Positions 1 through 7,754 of a stretch of 9,435 bases of DNA are shown here, in pieces (position 1 is the stretch's first letter; each line of letters starts with the position of its first letter). The DNA is from Actinomycetota bacterium. GTDB lineage: Bacteria > Actinomycetota > Humimicrobiia > Humimicrobiales > Humimicrobiaceae. Made by a program: the position numbers and the translations under genes. The stretch lies in assembly GCA_022865545.1 (NCBI GenBank), contig JALHTA010000179.1, forward strand, positions 1-9,435, written 5' to 3'. The notes beneath the pieces were generated by a model. It ran no database searches and was not told the origin of the DNA. It worked only from the letters and a program-made list of their open reading frames with translations.

Positions 1-213
1 CGGTGTTGGTTTATTTTCTTTTATCAGCCCGATAAAATTTTCCACTTCAACGGAAGAAGCATTAATTTTTATCAAGATTCCTTCAGTAGTATTTGATACA
101 TTTCCGGAAAATCCAGAGCTCCGGGCAAGATTGTATATAAAAGGTCTGAATCCGACCCCCTGGACTATCCCGCTTATCTTAATAAGAAAAGAATATTTAT
201 TTTTAACAGTCAT
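1..213 (-). CDS. hypF: HypF amino-terminal fragment: carbamoyltransferase for [NiFe]-hydrogenase maturation (partial, runs off left edge)
   Basis: The 71 codons visible encode an acylphosphatase-like domain. The motif [14 protein letters not shown] (residues 17-30) is the form typical of HypF; free-standing acylphosphatases normally lack the Arg-Pro-Phe after GVGF. The acylphosphatase catalytic pair is present as Arg23 and Asn41, the same numbering as in E. coli HypF as I recall it, which supports the start at 213. HypF uses carbamoyl phosphate and ATP to make the thiocarbamate on HypE that becomes the cyanide ligands of the hydrogenase active site; it acts in the cytoplasm. The zinc-finger, YrdC-like and Kae1-like domains would lie left of the window. 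An in-frame ATG at 231 is an alternative start, but neither has a clear Shine-Dalgarno sequence. A single-domain acylphosphatase remains possible because only this domain is seen. Confidence 0.82.
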   Translation of the reverse strand, partial: MTVKNKYSFLIKISGIVQGVGFRPFIYNLARSSGFSGNVSNTTEGILIKINASSVEVENFIGLIKENKPTP

Positions 214-354
214 TAATGTGGATCCATTCATAAGGATGCCGCTGCAACATTATGGTAATCTAGGAGCCTGTCTTGGAACTGGCTTTTGGCTTGTTGAACA
301 ATAAAAGCATATTGTACTTTAGAAAAGATAGATCACTAGTTCATATATTACTAT
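214..354. other. Intergenic gap between the CBM9-like gene and hypF
   Basis: This stretch of about 140 bp separates the stop of the upstream minus-strand operon (355) from the chosen hypF start (213). I see no gene, no tRNA and no convincing terminator. An imperfect inverted repeat, AGCC at 265-268 against GGCT at 281-284, lacks a following T-run on the minus strand. No good promoter or ribosome binding site for hypF stands out, so whether hypF is read through from the upstream operon cannot be settled from the sequence. Confidence 0.5.
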
Positions 355-1581
355 TTATTCTGTATCTTCTGAAGTCTCTTCAGACTGCTGTATATCTCCG
401 GCATCAATAAGGACAAGAGTTCCAAGTGTGGATGCATTATTAATATCAAAGACACTGGAGGATGAAAGTACAAGTTCTGTAGTGTCAAGATTATCAGTAT
501 CCAGTATGGACACAGTAAAACCCAGGACCGAGCCATCTGAAGGAAGGTAATTAATAAAGTTATACCACGGTATGCTTGCTTCGATCACATAGCCATTTGC
601 CAGCTTTGTAGACGCAACATTTGTTCCCCTCGGAGGTGCATCTGATGGCCAGCTCATATATGATTCAGGAAAGAATGAAGAAAAATTCCCAGGTGAAAAA
701 TCTATCTGGTAATCATCACTATTGTAGAATGGTATCTGCATATCCTCAGCCAGCTCAGTATCGAATACTATCGTTATGCTGTCACCTTTATTGAGCTGAT
801 TTCCGCTATAGTCCTGGCTGAAGACATCATCTAATACCTGTGCCACAAAATAAAAATTATCATCGTCCCAGCATGAATAAAATGTACCAGAAACATCTGT
901 ATGAGTAGTATAATTTTCCTTTTTTATAGTAGGTTCAAAAGTAGAAAACTTCTCGAAATTATCCCATTCAGCAAAATTACCGTCTATCAGTGGGGGCGTA
1001 TAACATTTATAAGAGAAAATAGGGACACCCACAGGTATGGTATTTTGTGATCTGTAACTGGAAGAAGCAAGTATTTGTTCTTTCTTTTCTTCAATATCTG
1101 TACTGATAATGGTAAGTTCGGAATCTCCCATCTCATACTCTACCACAAAAGTGATCTTACCCGATTCAGAAAGCACGCTATCGTTTTCATCTACTAACTG
1201 AGCCATTATTTCATATTCACCAGATATGGAAGGATTCCAGTTATATTCATAAGGAGGTGAATTGAAAGTTTTGATCTCATTTCCATTGACCAGGACCTTT
1301 ACCTTGAATCCTTTAGTTTCTGCCTGCTTGCTTTTGATCTCCACAGGAACAGTTTCTTTCAGATTGATAAAATTATATACCTTATTGTTAATTGGTGAAG
1401 TAATAAATACGGAATATTCAGTTTCGTCTTCAACTACCGGTGCGGTGCCGGAGAAAAACTCCAGTGGAAGATTGTTTCTAATTATAAAAAAGAATATTAA
1501 AGATAAACCTATTATTACTATAACAAGTATATAAGGGAAACGGTCTAATAAGTTAAGGTATTTCCTGTAGTCTTTCCTCAT
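355..1581 (-). CDS. Membrane-anchored extracytoplasmic protein with Ig-like and CBM9-like domains
   Basis: This 408-residue protein has a basic amino terminus (MRKDYRKY), one hydrophobic helix at about 17-35 and a large polar, Ser/Asp/Glu-rich remainder, which predicts an N-in/C-out signal anchor with the bulk outside the membrane. Residues about 55-148 look like a bacterial Ig-like beta-sandwich (ITSPINNKVY start, GEYEIMAQLVDEN edge). Residues about 195-395 resemble the family 9 carbohydrate-binding (DOMON-like) fold: PLIDGNFAEWDNF opening, WDDDNFYFVAQVLDD, GDSITIVFDTE, YVIEASIPW and LGFTVSILDTDN are the usual landmarks. The tail is acidic. No hydrolase domain is visible in the protein or its neighbours, so binding of a glycan or other surface ligand is inference. 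Its ATG overlaps the stop of the EF-G-like gene by 4 bp (ATGA), with an AGGA just upstream, indicating translational coupling. Specific function is unknown. Confidence 0.83.
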   Translation of the reverse strand: MRKDYRKYLNLLDRFPYILVIVIIGLSLIFFFIIRNNLPLEFFSGTAPVVEDETEYSVFITSPINNKVYNFINLKETVPVEIKSKQAETKGFKVKVLVNGNEIKTFNSPPYEYNWNPSISGEYEIMAQLVDENDSVLSESGKITFVVEYEMGDSELTIISTDIEEKKEQILASSSYRSQNTIPVGVPIFSYKCYTPPLIDGNFAEWDNFEKFSTFEPTIKKENYTTHTDVSGTFYSCWDDDNFYFVAQVLDDVFSQDYSGNQLNKGDSITIVFDTELAEDMQIPFYNSDDYQIDFSPGNFSSFFPESYMSWPSDAPPRGTNVASTKLANGYVIEASIPWYNFINYLPSDGSVLGFTVSILDTDNLDTTELVLSSSSVFDINNASTLGTLVLIDAGDIQQSEETSEDTE

Positions 1582-3659
1582 TCTTCCTGGGTTTTCCTTT
1601 CTTCAATTAATTTTTCAGTTAAATTATATGGCAGTTCTTCATACTTTAATAATTTCTGCGAAAACCTGCCTCTTCCCTGTGTAAGGGAAGTAAGGTCAAC
1701 CGCATAATTAAATGCCTCAGACTGAGGAGCAGAAGCTTTAATGAGTTGTTTTTTATTTTCTATTGGGGTCATAGAGATTATTTTGCCCCTTTTTGAATTG
1801 ATGTCACCGATTATGTCACCCATATATTTTTCAGGGATTATGATATCAAGCTCCATTATAGGTTCAAGTATTACCGGTGAAGCAATTTCCATACCTTTTT
1901 TAAATGCCATGGAGGCAGCTATTTTAAATGCCATCTCAGATGAATCGACATTATGGAATGAACCATCATAAAGATTGACACCGATATCAACTACTGGATT
2001 TTTTGCAAGTATACCCTTATCAAGAGCTTCTCTGATACCTTTCTCAACACCGGGGATGTATCCTTTTGGGATGGAGCCCCCGAATATACTGTCTGTAAAT
2101 TCAAAACCTTCCCCGCGTTTACGGGGTTTAAGTTCAATAAATACATGACCATACTGACCCCTGCCCCCTGATTGTTTTTTATATTTATATTCGGTTTTTG
2201 CTTCTTTTTTTATAGTTTCCTTATATGCTACATCAGGTTTTATCATGTCTACTTCTACATCATATTTTTCTTTAAGCTGGTCTCTCGTGATATTGAGATG
2301 AAGGTCTCCCATTCCCCATATTATATTCTGGTGGACCTCAATATCCAATTCCTGCCTCAAGGTCTGGTCCTCTTCTATTAGTTTACTGATTCCATTACCG
2401 ATCTTCTCTTCATCACCCTTGTTTTTAGGAATTATAGCTCTTGGAAGTGTTGGTTGCAGGTATTCAACCTTATCCATAATAAGAGGTTTGTCAATACTTG
2501 AAATGGTATCATCATTAGAGATCTTCATCAGTTTTGAGACTGCAATAATATCACCGCATGTTGCTTCTGATATTTCGATCTGTTTCTTACCCTGAAGCTT
2601 GAAGAGATTACCAAATTTAAAAGGTTTATCTTCACTTGATATCCTATAGCTTTCACCTGCCTTAAATGTACCTGAGAAAATCCTGAATATGGATAATTTT
2701 CCAATATATGGGTCGGCCATGGTTTTAAACACATAAGCAAGGGCTGTACTGTCAGAAGAAGGTTCAATATCTGTCTCCTCTTCTTTGCCCAGGGTCTTTG
2801 CTTTTATAGGAGGTATATCCAGTGAAGAAGGGAGGAGGCTATTGATATAATCCATCAATAGATCAATACCAAAATTTTTTGCTGCTGATATAGCAAAAAC
2901 CGGTACTACTTCTCCGGAAACTACTGCTTTCTTAAATACATTGCTCAAAATGCTGTTATCGATCTTTTCACCCTCCAGGTATTTATCAAGAAGCTCATCA
3001 TTGGTCTCAACTATAGATTCGACGAGTGCACCATGGTATGTGCCTATCTGGTCCTTCACCCCGGCATCAATATCAGTTACTGTCCCAGTAGGGGTCCCGT
3101 CTTTATACTGATACGCTTTATTCTGAAGGATATCTATAACTTGAGAAAAATTTTCACCGCTGTCAACAGGAATAGTTATCGGTACTAGATTTAGGCCCTT
3201 GGTAGATTTTATTCCATCTACTGCTTTAAAAAAATCTATATTTTCAAGATCCATCTTATTTAATACTACAAACATAGGTTTTGGATTCTCAGCAAGCATC
3301 TCAAGTATGATCTCAGTAGGTGCCTGTACCCCTGATTTAGCGTCAACAATCATTATGACACTATCAGAAACCTTAAGTGTTGATTGAGACTGACCGGCAA
3401 AATCACTATAGCCAGGGGAATCAATAAGATTTATATTGAAGTCTTTCCACTTATAATGCATTATGCTTGAGCTGATGCTAAAACCTTTTCCCTCTTCCAT
3501 TGGGCTAAAATCAGAAACTGTGTTTTTTTCTTCGACCTTTCCAAGACTTTCAGTAGCTTTTGAATTAAAAAGCAAGCACTCTGAAAGTGTTGTTTTCCCG
3601 ACTCCATTTCCTGATACAAGTCCGATTACTTTATTATTTGAACCAACTTTGTCGCTCAT
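1578..3659 (-). CDS. EF-G-like translational GTPase paralog (EF-G2/FusA2-like group)
   Basis: This 693-residue protein has the length and domain order of elongation factor G. The P-loop is SGNGVGKTT (16-24), switch I ends in KGFSISSS (58-65) where canonical EF-G has RGITI, G3 is DSPGYSDF (80-87), G4 is NKMD (134-137) and G5 is probably SAAKN near 257. Domain IV keeps the SGGRGQYGHV loop (497-506) and the tip His569 in DGSFHNVDSSE, the residue corresponding to E. coli His583. The Ser in switch I and Tyr84 in place of the catalytic switch II His match the accessory EF-G2/FusA2-like group as I remember it rather than primary fusA, and no rpsL, rpsG or tuf lies nearby. Alternatives are a ribosome-associated GTPase with slow hydrolysis or a ribosome-protection-type factor. 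It is the first gene of a two-gene operon, upstream of the Ig/CBM9 gene. Confidence 0.88.
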   Translation of the reverse strand: MSDKVGSNNKVIGLVSGNGVGKTTLSECLLFNSKATESLGKVEEKNTVSDFSPMEEGKGFSISSSIMHYKWKDFNINLIDSPGYSDFAGQSQSTLKVSDSVIMIVDAKSGVQAPTEIILEMLAENPKPMFVVLNKMDLENIDFFKAVDGIKSTKGLNLVPITIPVDSGENFSQVIDILQNKAYQYKDGTPTGTVTDIDAGVKDQIGTYHGALVESIVETNDELLDKYLEGEKIDNSILSNVFKKAVVSGEVVPVFAISAAKNFGIDLLMDYINSLLPSSLDIPPIKAKTLGKEEETDIEPSSDSTALAYVFKTMADPYIGKLSIFRIFSGTFKAGESYRISSEDKPFKFGNLFKLQGKKQIEISEATCGDIIAVSKLMKISNDDTISSIDKPLIMDKVEYLQPTLPRAIIPKNKGDEEKIGNGISKLIEEDQTLRQELDIEVHQNIIWGMGDLHLNITRDQLKEKYDVEVDMIKPDVAYKETIKKEAKTEYKYKKQSGGRGQYGHVFIELKPRKRGEGFEFTDSIFGGSIPKGYIPGVEKGIREALDKGILAKNPVVDIGVNLYDGSFHNVDSSEMAFKIAASMAFKKGMEIASPVILEPIMELDIIIPEKYMGDIIGDINSKRGKIISMTPIENKKQLIKASAPQSEAFNYAVDLTSLTQGRGRFSQKLLKYEELPYNLTEKLIEERKTQEE

Positions 3660-3665
3660 CAATAT

Positions 3666-3671
3666 CCTCCT
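3666..3671 (-). promoter_or_regulatory. Ribosome binding site that sets the EF-G-like start
   Basis: AGGAGG on the minus strand lies 6 nt before the ATG at 3659. A TTG immediately upstream (3662) is in frame but would be only 3 nt from this site, so the ATG is preferred. Confidence 0.85.
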
Positions 3672-3723
3672 GAGAATAACTATTTGAGTATTTCAAATAA
3701 ATCCATTTAAAAACAATAGAAGA

Positions 3724-3752
3724 AATATACCATAAAATAGGTATGGTGTAAA
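3724..3752 (-). promoter_or_regulatory. Sigma70-type promoter for the EF-G-like/CBM9-like operon
   Basis: On the minus strand, TTTACA (3747-3752) and TATATT (3724-3729) each match the consensus -35 and -10 boxes at five of six positions, and they are separated by the optimal 17 bp. The predicted transcript would start near 3717 and have a leader of roughly 60 nt. Prediction only. Confidence 0.6.
3729..3747. promoter_or_regulatory. Inverted repeat between -35 and -10: candidate operator
   Basis: ACCATA (3729-3734) and TATGGT (3742-3747) are perfect inverted 6-bp arms separated by 7 bp. An overlapping pair, ATACC (3727-3731) and GGTAT (3740-3744), shares the region. The repeat fills the spacer of the predicted minus-strand promoter, which is where a repressor dimer or a MerR-type regulator would bind. 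No regulator gene is in the window, and short repeats can arise by chance in AT-rich DNA. Confidence 0.35.
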
Positions 3753-3826
3753 AAAGTATTAGGGCTTGTAAACACTAAAAAAGCGGTCAAAAGAGGCTTC
3801 TGATTGTATTTTTGCAATTGTTAATA

Positions 3827-3835
3827 TGTTATAAT
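3827..3835 (+). promoter_or_regulatory. Extended -10 promoter for the lemA-htpX-pdxST-yebC-ruvCAB cluster
   Basis: TGTTATAAT is a perfect TGn plus TATAAT extended -10 element. No good -35 lies at 16-18 bp; TTGCAA at 3812-3817 is too near (12 bp) and TTGTAT at 3804-3809 is too far (20 bp). Extended -10 promoters can work without a strong -35. The predicted leader before lemA is about 70 nt and is AT-rich. Confidence 0.5.
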
Positions 3836-3913
3836 TTTAAGGTGTTAATTTTTTATTATAGTAAGCATAAAATTAAATTGATATTAGTAAAATTTTTATA
3901 CTGGAGGTAAGTA

Positions 3914-4483
3914 ATGGTTGTTGGCTTGATCGTCCTGATAGTGGTAATTGTTGTAGGGATATTACTGATCCTGGGTATTGGTATCGGAACCTACAATTCA
4001 ATGGTGTCCCTGAGAAATAAAGTTGACAATTCCTGGCATCAGATAGATGTACAGCTGAGGAAAAGATATGACTTGATCCCAAATCTAGTCGAGACAGTAA
4101 AAGGATATGCTGCACACGAGAAAGAAACTCTTGAAAAAGTTATATCTGCAAGGAAGTTGGGTATTGATGCTAAAACAGTTGAGGATCAGGCTAAGGCCGA
4201 GAATATGATATCTGATACTCTAAAATCATTATTTGCAGTATCGGAGAGATATCCCAATTTAAAAGCTGATACTCATTTTTCAAGACTCATGGAACAGCTA
4301 AATGGGATAGAAAGCAATATCGCTTATGCCAGACAGTTTTATAATGATATGGTAATGAGGTTTAATACGAGAATACAGACATTTCCAGGGAATATTTTTG
4401 CAAAAATGTTTAGTTTTACTAAAAAGGACTATTTTGAAATAGAAGATACAGCGGCCAGAGGACCTGTAAAGGTAAAGTTTTAA
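3914..4483 (+). CDS. lemA: LemA family membrane protein
   Basis: This 189-residue protein starts with a hydrophobic helix (about 2-26) followed by the LemA hallmark run: YNSMVSLRNKVDNSW, IDVQLRKRYDLIPNLV (44-59) and VKGYAAHEK (62-70). Later family landmarks are YPNLKADTHF (113-122), the helix with IESNIAYARQFYN (132-144) and the FSFTKKDYFE end (166-175). LemA proteins have an amino-terminal anchor and a helical-bundle domain; their molecular role is poorly defined. In many genomes the gene sits directly before htpX, as here, which links it to membrane-protein quality control. The start is supported by GGAGG at 3903-3907, 6 nt before the ATG. It is the first gene of the plus-strand cluster. 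Confidence 0.93.
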   Translation: MVVGLIVLIVVIVVGILLILGIGIGTYNSMVSLRNKVDNSWHQIDVQLRKRYDLIPNLVETVKGYAAHEKETLEKVISARKLGIDAKTVEDQAKAENMISDTLKSLFAVSERYPNLKADTHFSRLMEQLNGIESNIAYARQFYNDMVMRFNTRIQTFPGNIFAKMFSFTKKDYFEIEDTAARGPVKVKF

Positions 4484-4534
4484 CAAATAATAGTAGAATC
4501 CCAGGTTTAATGATCTTTTATATGGTACGGTCAG

Positions 4535-5476
4535 ATGTATGAACATATTGCAAAAAACAGGGCCAAGACAATACTTATCATAATAGGATTTGTATTTTTC
4601 CTGTCTCTTATCGGATATTTTGTGGGAATGTATTTTGATTACCGATATGGTATGGGAACGGCTTATTCTGTAGCGCTTATGGTGATTGCACTGGTGATAG
4701 CATTATTTGCTAGCTTTGGAAGCTATTATTTTAGCGACAGGGTAGTGCTTTCTATGACGGGAGCAAGACCTGTTTCAAGAGAAGATGATCCCAGATTGTA
4801 TTATATGGTGGAAGGGTTATCAATTGCAGCCGGTCTCCCAATGCCTGCGATATATATCATATATGACCAGGGAATGAATGCCTTTGCAACCGGTAGAAAT
4901 CCAAAAAAAGGAGTGCTCGTATTTACCAGGGGACTCATTGAAACTCTGAGTGATGAAGAGTTAAAGGGTGTTATATCGCATGAACTTGCACATATAAAAA
5001 ATTACGATATACTTCTTGGGACAATTATTGTGGTCCTGGTTGGAATAGTCTCAATAATCGCAAATATTATGACCAGGCTTCTATTTTTCGGTGGAAGAGG
5101 CAGGCGCTCCACTAAAGGTTCAGGCGGTGGTATTATTATGATAGTGGTACTTATAATAGGTGTTTTATTTATTATCGTATCACCGATTGTCGCGATGATA
5201 ATAAGGATGGCGATCAGCAGAAACAGGGAATACCTTGCTGATTCAACAGGTGCGCTGATCAGCAGGTATCCTCCGGGACTTGCAAGCGCATTAAAAAAAA
5301 TAAGCAGCCATAGTGAAGTCAGGACAGCAAGCAGTGCTACGGCGCATTTATTTATAAGTAATCCCCTCGGGGAAAAATCCAGGGTGATGTTTAAAAATTT
5401 GTTTAATACTCATCCTCCTGTAAAGGAAAGGATAGAAAGACTAAATGAGATGTCTCTTGGAGTATTAACTAAGTAA
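4535..5476 (+). CDS. htpX: HtpX-like M48 family membrane zinc metalloprotease
   Basis: This 313-residue protein carries the zinc-protease motif HELAH (His149, Glu150, His153) within [11 protein letters not shown], and the third zinc ligand Glu232 in [14 protein letters not shown], the M48B arrangement. Four hydrophobic segments are visible, at about 12-32, 43-66, 158-182 and 199-225, with a Gly/Arg-rich loop at 186-199. The [10 protein letters not shown] stretch (114-123) and the [20 protein letters not shown] carboxy-terminal region (about 276-295) are also family features. HtpX degrades damaged or misfolded membrane proteins, cutting at the cytoplasmic side and overlapping in role with FtsH. 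The gene follows lemA by 51 bp with no terminator. The Shine-Dalgarno is poor, but this is the first ATG compatible with the usual HtpX amino terminus. The length is slightly above that of E. coli HtpX (293). Confidence 0.95.
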   Translation: MYEHIAKNRAKTILIIIGFVFFLSLIGYFVGMYFDYRYGMGTAYSVALMVIALVIALFASFGSYYFSDRVVLSMTGARPVSREDDPRLYYMVEGLSIAAGLPMPAIYIIYDQGMNAFATGRNPKKGVLVFTRGLIETLSDEELKGVISHELAHIKNYDILLGTIIVVLVGIVSIIANIMTRLLFFGGRGRRSTKGSGGGIIMIVVLIIGVLFIIVSPIVAMIIRMAISRNREYLADSTGALISRYPPGLASALKKISSHSEVRTASSATAHLFISNPLGEKSRVMFKNLFNTHPPVKERIERLNEMSLGVLTK

Positions 5477-5495
5477 TGGAGGTATAAAAGACAAA

Positions 5496-6377
5496 ATGGA
5501 AAAATCAAGCTACAAAGTAAAAGCAGGCCTTGCCCAGATGCTTAAAGGCGGAGTAATAATGGATGTAACTACCGTGGAGCAGGCAAAGATCGCCGAAGAT
5601 GCAGGTGCTGTATCAGTCATGGCCCTGGAGAGGATCCCTGCCGACATAAGGGCTTCAGGCGGAGTCGCAAGGATGACCGATCCCCAGATCATTTTAGACA
5701 TCATGGAAGCAGTTTCAATACCTGTTATGGCAAAAGCGCGTATTGGACATTTTGGAGAAGCCCAGATACTTCAAGCTATAGGTATCGATTATATAGATGA
5801 AAGTGAAGTGCTTACCCCAGCCGATGAGAAATACCATATAAACAAATGGGAGTTTAAGGCGCCTTTTGTATGCGGGGCCACAAATCTAGGCGAAGCACTC
5901 AGGCGTATTGGTGAAGGTGCTGCGATGATAAGGACAAAAGGGGAAGCAGGGACAGGTGATGTCGTAGAGGCTGTAAGGCATATGAGGAATATAAAGGATG
6001 AGATTGCACGTATTGCTGCCATGCCTACCGAAGAACTTATGACTATTGCCAAAGAGATGGGAGCCCCTTATGATCTGGTTGAATATGTCCATAAGGAAGG
6101 CAAGCTTCCGGTAGTAAACTTTTCAGCCGGGGGAATAGCAACACCAGCTGACGCAGCTATGATAATGCAGCTTGGAGCAGAAGGTACATTTGTAGGTTCC
6201 GGTATCTTTAAATCTGAAAATCCTGCAAAGATGGCTGCTGCAATAGTTGAGGCTACTACTAATTTTAATGATCCGGAACTGCTGGCAAAGGTATCCAAAG
6301 GCCTCGGAAATCCGATGAGCGGTGTAGCTATAAATAAGCTTTTACCCGAACAAAAAATAGCAGGCAGGGGATGGTAG
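5496..6377 (+). CDS. pdxS: Pyridoxal 5'-phosphate synthase, PdxS subunit
   Basis: This 293-residue TIM-barrel protein makes pyridoxal 5'-phosphate from ribose 5-phosphate, glyceraldehyde 3-phosphate and ammonia supplied by PdxT. Catalytic residues are intact: Asp23 in GGVIMDVTT, Lys80 in [14 protein letters not shown] (the ribose Schiff-base lysine, Lys81 in B. subtilis) and Lys148 in [18 protein letters not shown] (Lys149 in B. subtilis). Phosphate-binding stretches [10 protein letters not shown] (211-220) and [10 protein letters not shown] (234-243) and a conserved carboxy tail ending RGW are present. The length matches the family. It starts 19 bp after htpX; GGAGG at 5478-5482 is 13 nt from the ATG, a long spacing, but no nearer start fits. 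It is paired with pdxT immediately downstream. The enzyme acts in the cytoplasm as a dodecamer of PdxS decorated with PdxT. Confidence 0.98.
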   Translation: MEKSSYKVKAGLAQMLKGGVIMDVTTVEQAKIAEDAGAVSVMALERIPADIRASGGVARMTDPQIILDIMEAVSIPVMAKARIGHFGEAQILQAIGIDYIDESEVLTPADEKYHINKWEFKAPFVCGATNLGEALRRIGEGAAMIRTKGEAGTGDVVEAVRHMRNIKDEIARIAAMPTEELMTIAKEMGAPYDLVEYVHKEGKLPVVNFSAGGIATPADAAMIMQLGAEGTFVGSGIFKSENPAKMAAAIVEATTNFNDPELLAKVSKGLGNPMSGVAINKLLPEQKIAGRGW

Positions 6378-6388
6378 ATAGAATTTAG

Positions 6389-6988
6389 ATGAATAAAATA
6401 AATGTAGGGGTACTGGCCCTGCAGGGGGATTTTAAAGAACATATAAAAATGCTCAAGGATTTAAATGTCCCCGTGATCGAGATAAGATCTCCAAAGCAGC
6501 TTGAAGAAATTGATGGCCTTATTATTCCCGGTGGGGAAAGTACGACAATAAATAAATTAATGAATAAATATGGGTTCAAGGAAAGATTGAAAGATTTTCG
6601 GAGATCCGGCAAACCTATTTTTGGTACATGTGCCGGTCTTATAATCCTGGCCTCCGAAGTCTCCGGCAAGGGATCAGGTCTTGGGTTTATAGATATGAAA
6701 GTAAAGAGGAATGCATATGGAAGGCAAATCGACAGTTTTGAGGAGATGGTGAGCATAAATTTTGATCACAAACCTGACAGGAATGGTTTTAAATCTGTCT
6801 TTATAAGAGCGCCAAAAATAGTGTATACTGGAAAAAATGTAAAAGTTCTTAGTAGCCTAAATGATGAGATCTTGCTTGCCCGGGAGAAAAACATTCTTGT
6901 ATGTGCTTTTCACCCTGAGCTTACTGACGATACAAGGATCCATAAATATTTTATAGAAATGATCAATAAAAATTTAGAGGAGAAATAA
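6389..6988 (+). CDS. pdxT: Pyridoxal 5'-phosphate synthase, glutaminase subunit PdxT
   Basis: This 199-residue class I glutamine amidotransferase hydrolyses glutamine and passes ammonia to PdxS. The amino terminus NVGVLALQGDFKEH and the oxyanion-region motif GGESTT (48-53) are diagnostic. The catalytic triad is Cys81 in GTCAGLIIL, with His175 and Glu177 in AFHPELTDD. The substrate-contact stretch MKVKRNAYGRQIDSFE (103-118) is also conserved. The gene lies 11 bp after pdxS, and the two products work as one complex. No good Shine-Dalgarno precedes the ATG, so its translation may depend on coupling to pdxS. Its carboxy terminus contains the ribosome binding site of yebC. Confidence 0.97.
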   Translation: MNKINVGVLALQGDFKEHIKMLKDLNVPVIEIRSPKQLEEIDGLIIPGGESTTINKLMNKYGFKERLKDFRRSGKPIFGTCAGLIILASEVSGKGSGLGFIDMKVKRNAYGRQIDSFEEMVSINFDHKPDRNGFKSVFIRAPKIVYTGKNVKVLSSLNDEILLAREKNILVCAFHPELTDDTRIHKYFIEMINKNLEEK

Positions 6989-6990
6989 AT

Positions 6991-7752
6991 ATGTCAGGAC
7001 ATTCAAAATGGCATTCCATAAAGCATAAGAAGGCAAAAGAGGATGCTAAAAGGGGAAATCTTTTTGGAAAATTATCCAGAAGCATAATAATCGCGATCAA
7101 GGAAGGCGGGGGAGTCTCTGATCCTAAAGATAATATAACTCTGGCTAATGCGATTGCAAAAGCCAAAGAGTATAATATGCCCCAGGTTAATATCGACCGT
7201 GCGGTAAAAAGAGGAACGGGCGAGATAGAAGGGGAAAGCTATGAAAGCATAGTTTATGAAGGATATGGACCAGGCGGAATAGCTATAATAGTAGAGGCAC
7301 TTACTGAAAATAAAAACAGGACTGCATCAGACACAAGGAATACATTCAGCAAGTATAATGGTAATCTTGGCGAAAGCGGTAGCGTTAACTGGCTGTTCGA
7401 GAGAAAAGGGATGATAATTGTAGATCGCACTTCCATTGAAGATGAAGAAGAGTTTATGCTTATGGCAATAGATGCTGGTGCCGAGGACATACAGGAAGAT
7501 GGAGATATTTTTGAGATCAAAGTTGATCCGCCTGATTTCATTAAAGTAAAAGAGGAACTTGTAAATAATAAAATTAATATTATTAGTAGCGAGATAGGGC
7601 TTATTCCTAAATCTACCGTTAAGTTGTCCGAAGATGATGGTAAAAAAGTATTAAGACTTGTTAGTGCATTGGAAGAATATGATGATGTACAGAATGTCCA
7701 TTCAAATCTTGAGATAACGGACGAGCTTCTAAAGGTCATTGATGAAGGGTAG
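6991..7752 (+). CDS. yebC: YebC/PmpR family protein (TACO1-like)
   Basis: This 253-residue protein opens with the invariant family start MSGHSKWHSIKHKKAK and continues with KLSRSIIIAIKEGGGVSDP, MPQVNIDRAVKRGTG and the YEGYGPGGIAIIVEALTENKNRT block, followed by FSKYNGNLGESGSVNWLFERKG. These cover the three-domain YebC fold. The family was first described as transcription regulators (PmpR), and the mitochondrial homologue TACO1 aids translation; recent work links bacterial members to relief of ribosome stalling at proline-rich stretches. It is cytoplasmic. It starts 2 bp after pdxT, with AGGAG at 6978-6982 placed 8 nt before the ATG inside the pdxT end. Position directly before ruvC is common in bacteria. 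Which YebC subtype it belongs to cannot be decided by eye. Confidence 0.96.
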   Translation: MSGHSKWHSIKHKKAKEDAKRGNLFGKLSRSIIIAIKEGGGVSDPKDNITLANAIAKAKEYNMPQVNIDRAVKRGTGEIEGESYESIVYEGYGPGGIAIIVEALTENKNRTASDTRNTFSKYNGNLGESGSVNWLFERKGMIIVDRTSIEDEEEFMLMAIDAGAEDIQEDGDIFEIKVDPPDFIKVKEELVNNKINIISSEIGLIPKSTVKLSEDDGKKVLRLVSALEEYDDVQNVHSNLEITDELLKVIDEG

Positions 7753-7754
7753 TG

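Noticed and set aside
265..284. Imperfect hairpin (AGCC/GGCT) in the gap before hypF as a terminator
   Set aside because: The stem is only 4 bp before a mismatch, and no T-run follows on the minus strand, the direction of the flanking genes.
1262..1534. Plus-strand open frame inside the CBM9-like gene
   Set aside because: It is antisense to the anchor and Ig-like region, has no independent promoter or ribosome binding site, and shows no family signature.
1578..3659. EF-G-like gene as a tetracycline-resistance ribosomal protection protein or the primary fusA
   Set aside because: The switch motifs (KGFSISSS, DSPGYSDF) differ from both the TetM/TetO-type and canonical EF-G sequences, and the str operon context is absent.
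3660..3662. TTG as start codon of the EF-G-like gene
   Set aside because: It would be only 3 nt from AGGAGG, while the next codon is an ATG at the ideal 6-nt spacing.
3781..3799. AAGC/GCTT inverted arms in the divergent intergenic region as a terminator or small RNA end
   Set aside because: Only 4 bp pair across a large loop; the adjacent T-run on the minus strand is probably chance in AT-rich DNA, and no gene ends there.
6068..6442. Minus-strand open frame opposite the pdxS/pdxT junction
   Set aside because: Both plus-strand genes have complete catalytic motifs here; the antisense frame is a shadow.
7254..7739. Minus-strand open frame of about 160 codons opposite yebC
   Set aside because: The Ser/Ile/Leu-rich translation is the usual mirror of an AT-rich acidic gene; yebC fully explains the region.
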